Shown: piece by piece, positions 18,420 through 27,860 of the stretch | Position numbering within the stretch: the first letter of the stretch is position 1 | Layout: each line of letters begins with the position of its first letter | Assembly (NCBI RefSeq): GCF_900101765.1 | Contig: NZ_LT627735.1 | Coordinates: 2,697,501 to 2,761,500 of the forward strand | Source: Nonlabens sp. Hel1_33_55 | Lineage (GTDB): Bacteria; Bacteroidota; Bacteroidia; Flavobacteriales; Flavobacteriaceae | Reading direction: 5' to 3' | DNA length: 64,000 nt | The notes under the pieces: generated by a model | Told to the model about the DNA's origin: nothing | The model's input: only the letters and a program-made list of their open reading frames with translations | Databases searched by the model: none | Made by a program: the position numbers and the translations under genes

Positions 18420-19097
18420 TTAGTTATCTCTTGTCAATACTTCATCGATCATACCGTATTCCTTAGCTTCATCTGCACGCATCCAGAAATCACGGTCACT
18501 GTCTTCATTGATCTGTTCGTAGGATTTGCCAGAATGTTTTGCAATGATCTGGTACAACTCTTCCTTGAGTTTGATGGTTTCCTTAATGGCAATCTCAATA
18601 TCAGAAGCCTGACCTTGAGCACCACTGGATACCTGGTGTATCATGACGCGGCTGTGCGGTAGTGCACTACGTTTACCCTTTTCACCAGCGCACAACAAAA
18701 CAGCGCCCATACTGGCAGCCATACCCGTACATATCGTTGCCACATCTGGCTTGATAAACTGCATGGTGTCATAGATTCCCAGTCCAGCGTACACGCTACC
18801 ACCTGGAGAATTGATGTATATCTGTATATCCTTAGCCGAATCTGTGCTGGCTAGAAAAAGTAGTTGCGCCTGTATGATGTTAGCGACCTGGTCGTTCACA
18901 CCTGTTCCCATAAAAATGATGCGATCCATCATCAAACGGGAAAATACGTCCATGGCGAGAACGTTCATCTGACGCTCTTCTATAATGTTAGGTGTAAGGT
19001 TAGTGGGCGTCATGCTGCCTACCATTTTATCATAGTACATGGGATTTATACCACGATCCTTTACCGCAAATTTTTCAAATTCCTTAGCTATATCCAT
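18420..19097 (-). CDS. clpP: ATP-dependent Clp protease proteolytic subunit ClpP
   Basis: 225 aa. Catalytic Ser in GMAASMGAVLLCAG, His in SRVMIHQVSSG, and the Asp-containing SDRDFWMRADEAKEYGMID tail are present. It forms the tetradecameric protease chamber that works with ClpX. The order tig-clpP-clpX is the classic arrangement; here a terminator-like hairpin follows tig. Confidence 0.98.
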   Translation of the reverse strand: MDIAKEFEKFAVKDRGINPMYYDKMVGSMTPTNLTPNIIEERQMNVLAMDVFSRLMMDRIIFMGTGVNDQVANIIQAQLLFLASTDSAKDIQIYINSPGGSVYAGLGIYDTMQFIKPDVATICTGMAASMGAVLLCAGEKGKRSALPHSRVMIHQVSSGAQGQASDIEIAIKETIKLKEELYQIIAKHSGKSYEQINEDSDRDFWMRADEAKEYGMIDEVLTRDN

Positions 19098-19128
19098 AAC
19101 CGTAATATTACTTTTTTGTGAATGAAAA

Positions 19129-19159
19129 AGGCGTTAACCTAATTGTAAAGTCAACGCCT
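19129..19159 (-). terminator. Hairpin/terminator between tig and clpP
   Basis: AGGCGTT and AACGCCT (19129-19135 and 19153-19159) form a stem with a short T run on the minus strand, 23 nt past the tig stop. Probably partial termination, given the conserved tig-clpP linkage. Confidence 0.7.
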
Positions 19160-19181
19160 AAAGATAGTGATTAAAGAGCGT

Positions 19182-20510
19182 CTAGGCGTCGTAGGCCTCT
19201 TTTATGAAGTCTTCATAAGTGACCTCTTTCACCTTAAGTTTTGCATTGTCCTTGAAGAATTTGAGCATTTTCTCATTTTGAAGCTGCTCACTCATTCTCT
19301 TGACTTCTTCCTGGTTTTGCATGATACGCGCTACTACCTGATCTACTTCTTCATCTGTAGCATTAGTATGACCATACTGCTTCATTTGCTCTCTGATCTG
19401 TGCGCTGGCATATTCTTTAAGTTCCTCAAATTTTAGTTGAAGATCTTCGTTTGCTTTGAGAACGCTGGATTCGATCAATTGGTATCTCAATCCTTTTTCA
19501 GACTTCTCATATTCTGCCGCAGCTTCTTCTTCAGTAAATTCGTTCTCGCCGTTGTTGGCAATCCACTTCTTTAGGAAATTTGCTGGAAGGTCAAATTTTG
19601 TATTCTCGATAAGTCCTTCAGTAATGTCAGTAAGTAGCTTTTGATCGGTTTGTTGTGCAAACTGTTTCTTAGCATCTTCTCTCAAACGTTCTCTAAGCTC
19701 GTCTTCACTTTTGATCACATCTGGGCCGAAGAGTTTGTCAAAGAACTCTTGATTCAATTCTGCCATCTCGCGTTTGTTGATTTCCGTAATTTCAAAAGTT
19801 ACGGGAACGTCAAGATCATGTGCTTTATCGTGTTCGATTTTAAGATTGCTCATTAGATCATGATCATCTTCAAAAAGGCCTTTAGTCTTCAATTCTAAAG
19901 AATCACCTTTCTTGGAACCGATGAATTTTTTACTATTCGTTTTTCCTTTGATCTTATCAATGGAAAAAGTAGCATCAGTATTGATATCTTCATCATCATT
20001 ACGGAAGACTCCAGTTACTTCATCTCCTTCTTCTACTACATCTTTACTTACCAGCTTACCATACTGCGTTCTAATACGATCAATTTGCTTGTTGATGGTC
20101 TCATCATCTGTTTTGATCTGATAATGCGTAATGGCTTTTTTTCCTTGCACATCAACTTCAAAATCTGGCGCCAGGCCTATTTCAAAGTCAAATTTGAAAT
20201 CATCGCTTGACCAATCAATTTCTTCTTGCTCTACAGGTAGTGGATTACCGAGAATGTTGAGTTTCTCCTTAGTAATATATTCATTCAATTGCTCTTGAAT
20301 GATTTTATTGATCTCATCAACCAATATGGGTGTTCTATATTTTTTATTGATCAGGCTCTCTGGAACATGTCCTTTTCTAAAACCTGGAATCGTGGCTGTC
20401 TTGCGATAATCTGCAAGAATCTTGTCTACTTTTTCTTTATAATCTGCCTGTGCTACTTCAATAGTGATGGTAGCATTAAGTGCGTCTGAGTCAGTGCGCT
20501 TGATATTCAT
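19182..20510 (-). CDS. tig: Trigger factor
   Basis: 442 aa. N-terminal ribosome-binding domain with IPGFRKGHVP (family signature GFRxGxxP). The middle FKBP-like PPIase region is EEGDEVTGVF..GKTNSKKFIGSKKGDSLEL, and the rest is a long helical C-terminal chaperone domain. It binds nascent chains at the ribosome exit. The PPIase domain is diverged compared with Proteobacteria, as usual in Bacteroidota. Confidence 0.95.
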   Translation of the reverse strand: MNIKRTDSDALNATITIEVAQADYKEKVDKILADYRKTATIPGFRKGHVPESLINKKYRTPILVDEINKIIQEQLNEYITKEKLNILGNPLPVEQEEIDWSSDDFKFDFEIGLAPDFEVDVQGKKAITHYQIKTDDETINKQIDRIRTQYGKLVSKDVVEEGDEVTGVFRNDDEDINTDATFSIDKIKGKTNSKKFIGSKKGDSLELKTKGLFEDDHDLMSNLKIEHDKAHDLDVPVTFEITEINKREMAELNQEFFDKLFGPDVIKSEDELRERLREDAKKQFAQQTDQKLLTDITEGLIENTKFDLPANFLKKWIANNGENEFTEEEAAAEYEKSEKGLRYQLIESSVLKANEDLQLKFEELKEYASAQIREQMKQYGHTNATDEEVDQVVARIMQNQEEVKRMSEQLQNEKMLKFFKDNAKLKVKEVTYEDFIKEAYDA

Positions 20511-20589
20511 TTAAAGACTTTTATGCTGTTAAATTCGGGCTGCAAAATTAGTCTTTATTTGCATGCGATCAAAACGGCGATTCTCTCGA

Positions 20590-20934
20590 TCAATCTTCTT
20601 TGTCAGTGGTTTTGATAAGTATTGATCTAGCTATGGCAAGAAGGAATGCAAAGATGAGCGCATACCACACATTTTCTACATCAAACCCAGAAACTAGCCA
20701 ATCTGCAATCATGATGATAAATGCGTTGATGAACAATAAGAAAATCCCTAGAGTCAAGATCGTGACCGGTAAAGTAAGTACAACCAATATAGGCTTGACA
20801 ATAAAGTTGAGAATTGATAAAGCCAGCGCAACCCAAACAGCGGTTAAAAAACCATCTATCGATACTCCTGGAAGAACGTAAGACAATAGAATTACCAGAA
20901 CTGCTGTAAGTAATAAGTTGAGAATAAATTTCAT
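20590..20934 (-). CDS. Phage-holin-like (PF04020) small membrane protein
   Basis: 114 aa with four hydrophobic segments (FILNLLLTAVLVILLSYVL, WVALALSILNFIVKPILVVL, ILTLGIFLLFINAFIIMIAD, ALIFAFLLAIARSI). Matches the family named mycobacterial 4-TM phage holin/PF04020, which in Bacteroidota is a conserved chromosomal membrane protein of unknown function, not evidence of a prophage. Confidence 0.87.
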   Translation of the reverse strand: MKFILNLLLTAVLVILLSYVLPGVSIDGFLTAVWVALALSILNFIVKPILVVLTLPVTILTLGIFLLFINAFIIMIADWLVSGFDVENVWYALIFAFLLAIARSILIKTTDKED

Positions 20935-20951
20935 GTAAATGATTTTGATAA

Positions 20952-20990
20952 AAATAAAACATCCGCTGGAAAATTGATTCCCAGCGGATG
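20952..20990 (-). terminator. Terminator after the GDSL lipoprotein gene
   Basis: CATCCGCTGG (20960-20969) pairs with CCAGCGGATG (20981-20990), followed by TTTTATTTTT on the minus strand. Confidence 0.9.
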
Positions 20991-21009
20991 CTTATAAAAG
21001 TTATTTAAA

Positions 21010-22623
21010 TTACTGAGCTACGTTGTTACTAGGCTGTACAGATTTGTATTGACCTATGTTCACTGTAGGTATTGTAGAACCATAAGTGGCATTAATGGCA
21101 TTAATAATTGTGTTTGCCGTGAATGCGTAACCTCTAGGCGTTGGGTGAACACCATCCAGTGAGAAAGCACCACCAGATGCATATGTACTTGTTAAAACTC
21201 CACCGTTGAAGGCAACACCACCTTGAGCAACACCTTGCAAGGCAGCTCTGGCATCTACTAAAGCTAGACCGTTAGCTTGTGCTAATCCTGATATAGTGGC
21301 ATTGTAGGAAGCTTGTGCAGCGCTTACACTTGCCTGCTCGTCTGGTGTTAAGGTATTTTGATCTTGCAACGCAAATGTCAACCCATTAGCGGAAAGCAAT
21401 CCAGCAGTTGCAGCAGGAACACCTGCGCCTGTAAGTTGCGCAAATCTAGCTTGGTTTGTTTGACCCAAAATCGGAGCCGTTGGAAAGGTAATTAAATCAC
21501 TTGCAGTCGCTGGTCTAATTTGTCCAAACTGTTGAGCCACCAATCCAGCTAATGGACCAAAACGTGGAGTCAATGCCGCAGTAAGTTGTGGTGTAATATC
21601 ATCCAAGGACTCATCGAATACAACTGCTGGACTTGCAGCCGTCATGGAAAAAGTCACTGCTCTTTCTGGGTACCCAAACGCTGCAAAAGCTTGATTCAAT
21701 TCTGCATAAAAAGCATTTAGTGCTGGGATTTGCGGAGCAAAATCAGGATTCAGTGGGCTGAACGGTGCAAATGGTACCGTTGTAAAGAACGGAATAGAGG
21801 TGACATCAGGAATATTGATCAATGCACCTTTAGCTCCATTGGAAGTAAGTGCAGTTACATAATCGCTATAAACACTGGCAAAGACATTTGCGTTTGTGAT
21901 GTCATTGGAACCATAACCTGCTGGGTTAAGGTTTGCGGCATCATTTGAGGCATTGCGATCAACTCCTATTCCACCAGAAGTAGCATAACTCAAGATATCA
22001 TTATTACCTATCCACAACGTAAAGAAAGTACCGTTTGCTGCTACTGCATCACCTATGATGGTCGCGTTAGGAGCAGATGCAAAACGTATATAGAATGGGT
22101 TTGCGTTAGGTAGGGCTGCAGCACTACCATAACCAGCGGCGCCTAAGTGAAAACTTTTTGCACCCGGCACACCAAAATTATTCAACGGTCCAGTAAATAC
22201 ATTTGCGATATCAGTACTAGGAGTTCCAGCAATGTTTGATGGACCTATAGGACCCATTGCGTTTGCAGTCAATACCAATCGTGTATTAAAATTAGGCAAC
22301 TGATTCCCATTAAATAAAAGACCACCAATGTTATCATTAACAAGCGGCTGATTGAATTCACCACCACCAACAAGCTCAAATTGCTGAGCCATAATGTTAG
22401 GGAAAGAATTTTCCTGTCCTTCTATATAGAGAGCGTTATCTGCAAAACCAGAGGTTAGCGAGTTTCCAACACTTACAAATTTTGAAAAGTCTGCCTCACC
22501 AGCGCTGTAAACACCACCATCTTCAATGGACTCATCAAATTCATTTTCACAGCTTACAAATACAGCGGCCGCTGCAAATAGAGCTATATATTTTATTCTA
22601 TTTTTCATGTTTGTCTTTTTCAT
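21010..22623 (-). CDS. SGNH/GDSL-type lipase-like outer-membrane lipoprotein
   Basis: 537 aa. Lipobox FVSCEN (Cys 25). SGNH blocks: VSVGNSLTSGF (nucleophile Ser 55; the usual GDSL is GNSL here), LWIGNNDIL (block III Asn) and DGVHPTPRGY (block V, Asp-x-x-His). The central part is unusually rich in Ala, Asn, Pro and Gly with little charge. It should be a periplasmic or surface esterase/acylhydrolase. Its ATG overlaps the stop of the FadL-type gene (TAATG), so the two are translationally coupled and may work together on lipids or fatty acids. Confidence 0.85.
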   Translation of the reverse strand: MKKTNMKNRIKYIALFAAAAVFVSCENEFDESIEDGGVYSAGEADFSKFVSVGNSLTSGFADNALYIEGQENSFPNIMAQQFELVGGGEFNQPLVNDNIGGLLFNGNQLPNFNTRLVLTANAMGPIGPSNIAGTPSTDIANVFTGPLNNFGVPGAKSFHLGAAGYGSAAALPNANPFYIRFASAPNATIIGDAVAANGTFFTLWIGNNDILSYATSGGIGVDRNASNDAANLNPAGYGSNDITNANVFASVYSDYVTALTSNGAKGALINIPDVTSIPFFTTVPFAPFSPLNPDFAPQIPALNAFYAELNQAFAAFGYPERAVTFSMTAASPAVVFDESLDDITPQLTAALTPRFGPLAGLVAQQFGQIRPATASDLITFPTAPILGQTNQARFAQLTGAGVPAATAGLLSANGLTFALQDQNTLTPDEQASVSAAQASYNATISGLAQANGLALVDARAALQGVAQGGVAFNGGVLTSTYASGGAFSLDGVHPTPRGYAFTANTIINAINATYGSTIPTVNIGQYKSVQPSNNVAQ

Positions 22624-23870
22624 TACATACTATATGTTATACCTATTCCTGGAATAAGCGCTCTTGACTTGTAAGTACCTCTAAACGGTGCTGGCTGTCC
22701 TCCTGGATCTGCATAGAAATCATAGGACTCTGTTATTTCCTTGAATCTTAAGTATAAGAAGGAAGCATCAATAGAGAAACTAGGCGAGAACGAGTAGGAT
22801 AAACCTGCCGTGTATCCAACTGAATCATTACGAGGTGTTTCAGGAGCAAAAAATCCTGATTGAACCGGTGATTCATCAAAGTACCATCCACCACGCAGTG
22901 TCAATGCATCTGTAGCTAGGTATTGTACTCCCAATCTATAAGAAGATGAATCCTTATAATTTCTAGGATTAATGGACTCGCTACCATTTTCAAAAACAAT
23001 ATCTAGGTTTTCGTACTCGCTCCAGAAAGCTCTGTTATAATCAAATGCAAACAACCATTTGTCGCAAGAGTAAGCAACTCCTAGAGTAGCTTCAGCTGGT
23101 AATGGTAATGTTGCAGTAAATCCTTGAGTACCGTTAGCTGGTACTAATGGGCTGTTTGGAAAATTAGAGAATGTTGCCTCACCATCTTCACTTTCAATAT
23201 CAATAAGAGAACGATAGTTGAAACCTATGGATAAATTATCTGTTGGTGTAAACATGATACCAGCATTCCAGCCTATACCAACAACACCACTATCGCTAAT
23301 AGCGACATTTGATCTATTGCCTTGCTCATCAGTTAATGATCTGGAAGCATTTCTATTAAAGTCAACCGATCCTATGGCGATCATGGCGCCTACACCTAAA
23401 CTAACGTTTTCAAAGAGTTGGTAAGAAATCGTTGGTTGGATAAAGATTGCTTGTAATTCAATTTCGTTTACAAGATGTGAACCTTCCCAGTCTGTTGGCC
23501 AGGTAACGTTACTACCATAAGGAGTATAAATTCCTAAACCTACTGCAAACTTATCGCTCAATGCATAACTTACATAAGCATAAAAAGGAGTTCCTACGGG
23601 ACTTTCTGTTTCGGCAAAAGCACCCGTGTCTGAGTTTTGGTATTTCACATCAGAAAATACACCGAAACCTCCAACACTCACATTAAGCTTATTTTCTAGA
23701 TGGACAAGGCCTGCAGGATTGAAAAATAGCACGTCTGCACTATTGACAACAGCAACACCAGTGTGACCCATGGCAAGTTGTTTGTTACTTTGCGTGCTTA
23801 CACGATATCCACCAGCATAAGATAGTGCAGATACCAAACAAAGCACAGCAAAAACTTTTAATTTGTTCAT
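22623..23870 (-). CDS. OmpP1/FadL family outer-membrane transporter
   Basis: 415 aa. Signal peptide (KVFAVLCLVSALSYAGG) followed by the FadL hatch-like N-terminus (GYRVSTQSNKQLAMGHTGVAVVNSADVLFFNPAGLVHLE), then barrel strands, ending with Met after aromatic-rich strands. The family takes up long-chain fatty acids or other hydrophobic compounds through the outer membrane. It is the first gene of a coupled pair with the GDSL lipoprotein. Confidence 0.92.
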   Translation of the reverse strand: MNKLKVFAVLCLVSALSYAGGYRVSTQSNKQLAMGHTGVAVVNSADVLFFNPAGLVHLENKLNVSVGGFGVFSDVKYQNSDTGAFAETESPVGTPFYAYVSYALSDKFAVGLGIYTPYGSNVTWPTDWEGSHLVNEIELQAIFIQPTISYQLFENVSLGVGAMIAIGSVDFNRNASRSLTDEQGNRSNVAISDSGVVGIGWNAGIMFTPTDNLSIGFNYRSLIDIESEDGEATFSNFPNSPLVPANGTQGFTATLPLPAEATLGVAYSCDKWLFAFDYNRAFWSEYENLDIVFENGSESINPRNYKDSSSYRLGVQYLATDALTLRGGWYFDESPVQSGFFAPETPRNDSVGYTAGLSYSFSPSFSIDASFLYLRFKEITESYDFYADPGGQPAPFRGTYKSRALIPGIGITYSM

Positions 23871-23972
23871 ATTCAGTCGTTTAAAAAGAGATAAGGATTA
23901 TATTGGATCAAATTTAATATTAAATTGATATTACACAAGAGATTTCGTACTTATTATGCAAGCATAGTAAAT

Positions 23973-24737
23973 TTATTTTACGAATTTCTCAACGAGTCTG
24001 TTAAATTCATCTGGTTGTTCTGCATGCAGCCAGTGTCCTGCGTTAGGGATCGTTTTGAGTTCCGCTTTCGCGAAAGCGTGCTCTATAACAGCTTTATCGC
24101 TATCCAGAATATATCCAGATTTTCCACCACGAATAAACAAGGTAGGAATCTCAATGGGCTTGTCGATAATCGTGTGATCGCCCACCATGGATTGGGCTTT
24201 TGATAATACCGGCAGGTTGAAGCGCCAGCCATAACTTTCCTTGCCCTTTCTATAAAGACTCTTAAGTAAAAACTGTCGCGTACCCACATCAGTAATAGTC
24301 TTTCCCACAGTCTCGCTCGCATCTTTACGAGAATTGATCTGCGTGAAATCTACAGATTCTAGCGCATGGATGATGTCACTGTGATGTGGATCATAGGGTT
24401 TAGGAGCAATGTCTGCAATAATAAGTTTATCGATAAGTCCTGGAAAAAGTACCGCAGTGCGCATCGCGACCTTACCGCCCATACTGTGTCCCAAAAGGAT
24501 GATGTTTTTAAGGTCATGATGCTCACAATATTCCTTAATATCCTTTGCCATGACGTCATAATTATGTTCATCGCTATGGAAACTGCGACCGTGGTTGCGC
24601 TGGTCCAATAGGTGAACCTCACATCCAGATTCGCTCCACTGGGTTCCCAATGTTTTCCAATTGTCTGCCATTCCTAGAAATCCATGGAGGATGACAAAAG
24701 GCTTTCCTTTTCCTAATATAATGCTGTGTAAAATCAT
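23973..24737 (-). CDS. Alpha/beta hydrolase (YbfF-like esterase)
   Basis: 254 aa. LHGFLGMADNWKTLG oxyanion region, nucleophile elbow GHSMGG, and C-terminal NAGHWLHAEQPDEF with the catalytic His. Close to YbfF-type acyl esterases. Palindrome copy 7 is read as EHAFAKAELK in the segment before the catalytic His. It overlaps pdxJ by 4 nt (ATGA), so the two are co-translated. Substrate not known. Confidence 0.92.
   Translation of the reverse strand: MILHSIILGKGKPFVILHGFLGMADNWKTLGTQWSESGCEVHLLDQRNHGRSFHSDEHNYDVMAKDIKEYCEHHDLKNIILLGHSMGGKVAMRTAVLFPGLIDKLIIADIAPKPYDPHHSDIIHALESVDFTQINSRKDASETVGKTITDVGTRQFLLKSLYRKGKESYGWRFNLPVLSKAQSMVGDHTIIDKPIEIPTLFIRGGKSGYILDSDKAVIEHAFAKAELKTIPNAGHWLHAEQPDEFNRLVEKFVK
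24063..24078. repeat. 16-bp palindrome, copy 7 (AFAKA frame)
   Basis: Perfect copy inside the alpha/beta hydrolase gene, about 30 codons from its end. Confidence 0.97.
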
Positions 24738-25453
24738 GCAAGCCTGTGTTTATACATATTGACTACGTTCTCTAGTCCTAGATACAGACTCTCTGAAATC
24801 AAGGCATGGCCTATGCTTACCTCTTTGAGGTCTGTAATATGATCATTAAAATACTTGAGATTATCCAGTGATAAATCATGTCCAGCATTAATACCCAAAC
24901 CAACTTCAGTAGCTTTCTTTGAAGCCATTATATAAGGAGCGATGGCTTTTTCTTTATCGGTTGAATAGTGATGGGCATAATCCTCTGTGTATAATTCAAT
25001 TCTATCAACACCGGTTGCAGCGGCAGCTTCTACCATTTTTTCTACAGGATTCACAAAAATACTGGTGCGTATGCCGTTGCCTTTGAAGTGAGCCACGATG
25101 TCCTTAAGAAAATCTGCGTGTTTAAGAGTGTCCCATCCTGCGTTTGAAGTAATGGCATCTGGAGCATCTGGAACCAGAGTTACTTGTGCAGGTCGCACTT
25201 CATCGACCAGCTTGATAAAACTATCGATAGGATTTCCCTCAATATTAAGCTCTGTAGTGACTATTTTTTTGAGGTCTCGCGCATCTTGATATTTGATATG
25301 ACGCTCATCTGGTCGTGGATGAATAGTAATCCCTTGCGCGCCAAACCTCTCAAGATCCATCGCCACTTTAAGAAGGTCTGGAACATTACCGCCTCTAGAA
25401 TTGCGCAGTGTCGCGATCTTGTTAATATTCACGCTCAAAATAGCCATAGTCAT
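24734..25453 (-). CDS. pdxJ: Pyridoxine 5'-phosphate synthase
   Basis: 239 aa (ATG 25447 is an alternative start). LSVNINKIATLRNSRGGNVPD, GITIHPRPDERHI, LVPDAPDAITSNAGWD and GINAGHDLSLDN are typical PdxJ motifs. Condenses 1-deoxy-xylulose 5-phosphate with aminoacetone phosphate to pyridoxine 5'-phosphate, the last-but-one step of vitamin B6 synthesis. It is the first gene of a pair with the hydrolase. Confidence 0.97.
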   Translation of the reverse strand: MTMAILSVNINKIATLRNSRGGNVPDLLKVAMDLERFGAQGITIHPRPDERHIKYQDARDLKKIVTTELNIEGNPIDSFIKLVDEVRPAQVTLVPDAPDAITSNAGWDTLKHADFLKDIVAHFKGNGIRTSIFVNPVEKMVEAAAATGVDRIELYTEDYAHHYSTDKEKAIAPYIMASKKATEVGLGINAGHDLSLDNLKYFNDHITDLKEVSIGHALISESLYLGLENVVNMYKHRLA

Positions 25454-25531
25454 AGTTTAGGATATCAAAAATACAAACTAAGGCTGCACCCTATAACTAG
25501 AGAAATGTTTAATTTGCAGTAAAAGCTTGTT

Positions 25532-26188
25532 ATGAATATCCAAGAGTATATCATAAGTGATGTAACGCCTTTGAAGATGGATGATGATGTGCAGCAGGCG
25601 CAAAAACTCTTCCAGCAACTCACATTTTCACATATTCCAGTAATGGATCAAGAACTGTATCAAGGTTGTGTGTCAGAGACTGACGTGTATTGTTTTGAAG
25701 ATGGTCAGAGTTTGCGTGATGTAAAATATGCGCTGGACACCTTTATGGTACAGCCAGACACACACTGGCTGGACGTGCTAGAAGCATTTGCCCAGCACAA
25801 TTCCAATGTAATGCCAGTACTCAACGATAAGAATGAATATTTAGGCTATTATGAGTTGAAGGATATCATGCAGCACTTTAGCGATTCACCGTTTTTATAT
25901 GAATCAGGAGCTGTGATTGTTGTTGAAAAAGGATCTACAGACTACAGTTTCAGCGAGATTGCCCAGATTGTAGAATCTAACGGCAGTAAAATTTTTGGAT
26001 GCTTTGTAAGTAACTATAGAGATCACATCACAGAAATTACCGTGAAAGTGAGTCCAGACAACATGAACGCATTGCTACAAACATTTAGGCGATACAGTTA
26101 TGTTGTGTTAAGCGCTGCAGAGGATGACTCTTATCTTGATGCATTGAAAGACCGATCAGATTACCTCGATAAATATTTGAATATTTGA
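25532..26188 (+). CDS. CBS-domain protein
   Basis: 218 aa. Two CBS motifs in the N-terminal half (TPLKMDDDVQQAQKLFQQLTFSHIPVMD; WLDVLEAFAQHNSNVMPVLNDKNEYLGYYEL). They are followed by an ACT-like region (EKGSTDYSFSEIAQIVESNGSKIFGCFV), as in AcuB-like proteins. Probably an adenine-nucleotide-sensing regulator. The stop is fused to the nadK start as TGATG, which suggests translational coupling with NAD kinase. Confidence 0.85.
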   Translation: MNIQEYIISDVTPLKMDDDVQQAQKLFQQLTFSHIPVMDQELYQGCVSETDVYCFEDGQSLRDVKYALDTFMVQPDTHWLDVLEAFAQHNSNVMPVLNDKNEYLGYYELKDIMQHFSDSPFLYESGAVIVVEKGSTDYSFSEIAQIVESNGSKIFGCFVSNYRDHITEITVKVSPDNMNALLQTFRRYSYVVLSAAEDDSYLDALKDRSDYLDKYLNI

Positions 26189-27063
26189 TGAAGAAGATTG
26201 CTATTTATGGACAGTACTTACACAATGGTTCCTATGAAACCGTACGCCATATTATTGAGGCTTTACGCGAACAATCTTGTGATGTAAGAATTGAATTGGA
26301 ATTTAGTCAATTGCTTAAAGATCTGCAGTTAGAGGTTTCTCTCGAGACGTTTGAGCAACTTGATAAAAGCTATGATTTATTAATAAGTATAGGTGGTGAT
26401 GGTACCATCTTGAGAGCCGTCACCTATATAGGTAGGCTCAATATACCAATCTTGGGAATCAATACAGGCAGACTAGGATTTTTGGCTACCGTACAGCAAG
26501 ATGAGATCAATAGGGTTGTAAGACATGTAATGAGTGGGAACTATAAACTCTCCAAAAGATCGCTCATCACTGCATCATCTGCTCACGGTGAGAACCATTT
26601 GCCGCCAGATAATTTTGCTCTCAACGAGGTAACCGTTAGTCGTATGAACACGACGTCCATGATTCAGATCGAGACTCATCTCAATGGTGAGTTACTTACT
26701 TCTTACTGGGCAGATGGTTTGATAATATCTACGCCTACAGGTTCCACGGGTTATAGTTTGAGTTGTGGTGGTCCAGTCATATCACCAGATACTGATGCCT
26801 TTGTGATCACACCTATCGCACCGCACAATCTCAACGCAAGACCATTGGTTATTCCTGATCATACCGTAATCAAAGTCAAGGTGATAGGTAGAGAAGATGA
26901 ATTTCTGGCATCGCTGGACAACCGCATCGCTTCCTATCCAGATGGCACTGAGATTACTCTTCAAAAAGCAGATTTCACCATCGATCTCATCGAACTTGAT
27001 GATCAAAGTTTTATCGAGACGTTGCGCCACAAATTATTGTGGGGAGAAGATAAGCGCAACTAG
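26188..27063 (+). CDS. nadK: NAD kinase
   Basis: 291 aa from ATG 26188. ISIGGDGTILRAV (GGDG ATP site), NTGRLGFLAT, NEVTVSR and SPTGSTGYSLSCGGP-like (TPTGSTGYSLSCGGP) motifs are all present. Phosphorylates NAD to NADP in the cytoplasm. Its start overlaps the CBS protein stop. Confidence 0.97.
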   Translation: MKKIAIYGQYLHNGSYETVRHIIEALREQSCDVRIELEFSQLLKDLQLEVSLETFEQLDKSYDLLISIGGDGTILRAVTYIGRLNIPILGINTGRLGFLATVQQDEINRVVRHVMSGNYKLSKRSLITASSAHGENHLPPDNFALNEVTVSRMNTTSMIQIETHLNGELLTSYWADGLIISTPTGSTGYSLSCGGPVISPDTDAFVITPIAPHNLNARPLVIPDHTVIKVKVIGREDEFLASLDNRIASYPDGTEITLQKADFTIDLIELDDQSFIETLRHKLLWGEDKRN

Positions 27064-27168
27064 ACAATATTTTACATCTTCCTTTGTTTTAACATCAGCC
27101 ACAATGGTCAGCGTTTACCTATGTTGCCTTGTGAGAATTGTTATATTTGCACGTTTGAAAAAAAACCA

Positions 27169-27858
27169 ATGCGGTTAGTACCATTGTTGATTGCTTTTTT
27201 TGTTTTCGCTTTCGCGAAAGCGCAGACCTACGAGATAGGTGTGTGGGCTGGAGGCTCAAATGTAATTGGAGATGTTGGGAGTACCAGATATGTGAATCCG
27301 TCGGGAATTGCTGTAGGTGGCGTTGCAAAATGGAACCGCAGTAACCGTCATAGTTTTAGAGGATCTTTGATCTATACAAAGCTCAACGGTGATGATGCTA
27401 AAAGCGATGATGTTTCTAGAGAATTGAGAGGTTTGGAGTATGAGTACAATATGCTAGAAGCATCACTAGGGATTGAATATACGTTCTGGGAATGGGAGTT
27501 ATATTCAGGTAAGAGACATATTACTCCATATATGTATACAGGAATCACCGCATTTAGTTACGGTCAGGAAGCGCTGAATACAAATGGACAATTGGAGCAG
27601 TACGATCGTGATATAGAGTTGGCATTGCCCTTTATATTAGGAGTCAAATCAAACATAACAGAGCACCTCATTTTAGGGGTTGAAATAGGAGCAAGGTTTA
27701 CCTTTACAGACAATCTGGACGGCAGTTATCCTAATGGCTCGATGGAAGATAGAACAGACCTGCGTTTTGGGAATATTAATAATGATGATTGGTATGTTTT
27801 TAGTGGCGTCACATTGACCTACTCTTTTGGACGTCAACCTTGTTATTGTAATTTTTAG
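27169..27858 (+). CDS. DUF6089 outer-membrane protein
   Basis: 229 aa from ATG 27169. Signal peptide VPLLIAFFVFAFAKA before QTYEIG is palindrome-encoded at its end. The mature part starts GVWAGGSNVIGDVG and has a barrel pattern ending YVFSGVTLTYSFGRQ. This matches DUF6089, a flavobacterial family nearly always found before uppS-bamA, suggesting a role in envelope assembly. A TATATTTG box lies 20 nt upstream of the ATG (27142-27149). Confidence 0.85.
   Translation: MRLVPLLIAFFVFAFAKAQTYEIGVWAGGSNVIGDVGSTRYVNPSGIAVGGVAKWNRSNRHSFRGSLIYTKLNGDDAKSDDVSRELRGLEYEYNMLEASLGIEYTFWEWELYSGKRHITPYMYTGITAFSYGQEALNTNGQLEQYDRDIELALPFILGVKSNITEHLILGVEIGARFTFTDNLDGSYPNGSMEDRTDLRFGNINNDDWYVFSGVTLTYSFGRQPCYCNF
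27207..27222. repeat. 16-bp palindrome, copy 8 (AFAKA frame)
   Basis: Perfect copy at the signal-peptide end of the DUF6089 protein. Confidence 0.97.
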
Positions 27859-27860
27859 GA

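Noticed and set aside
20590..20934. Holin-like gene as evidence of a prophage
   Set aside because: PF04020 proteins are ordinary chromosomal genes in Bacteroidota and no phage gene is nearby.
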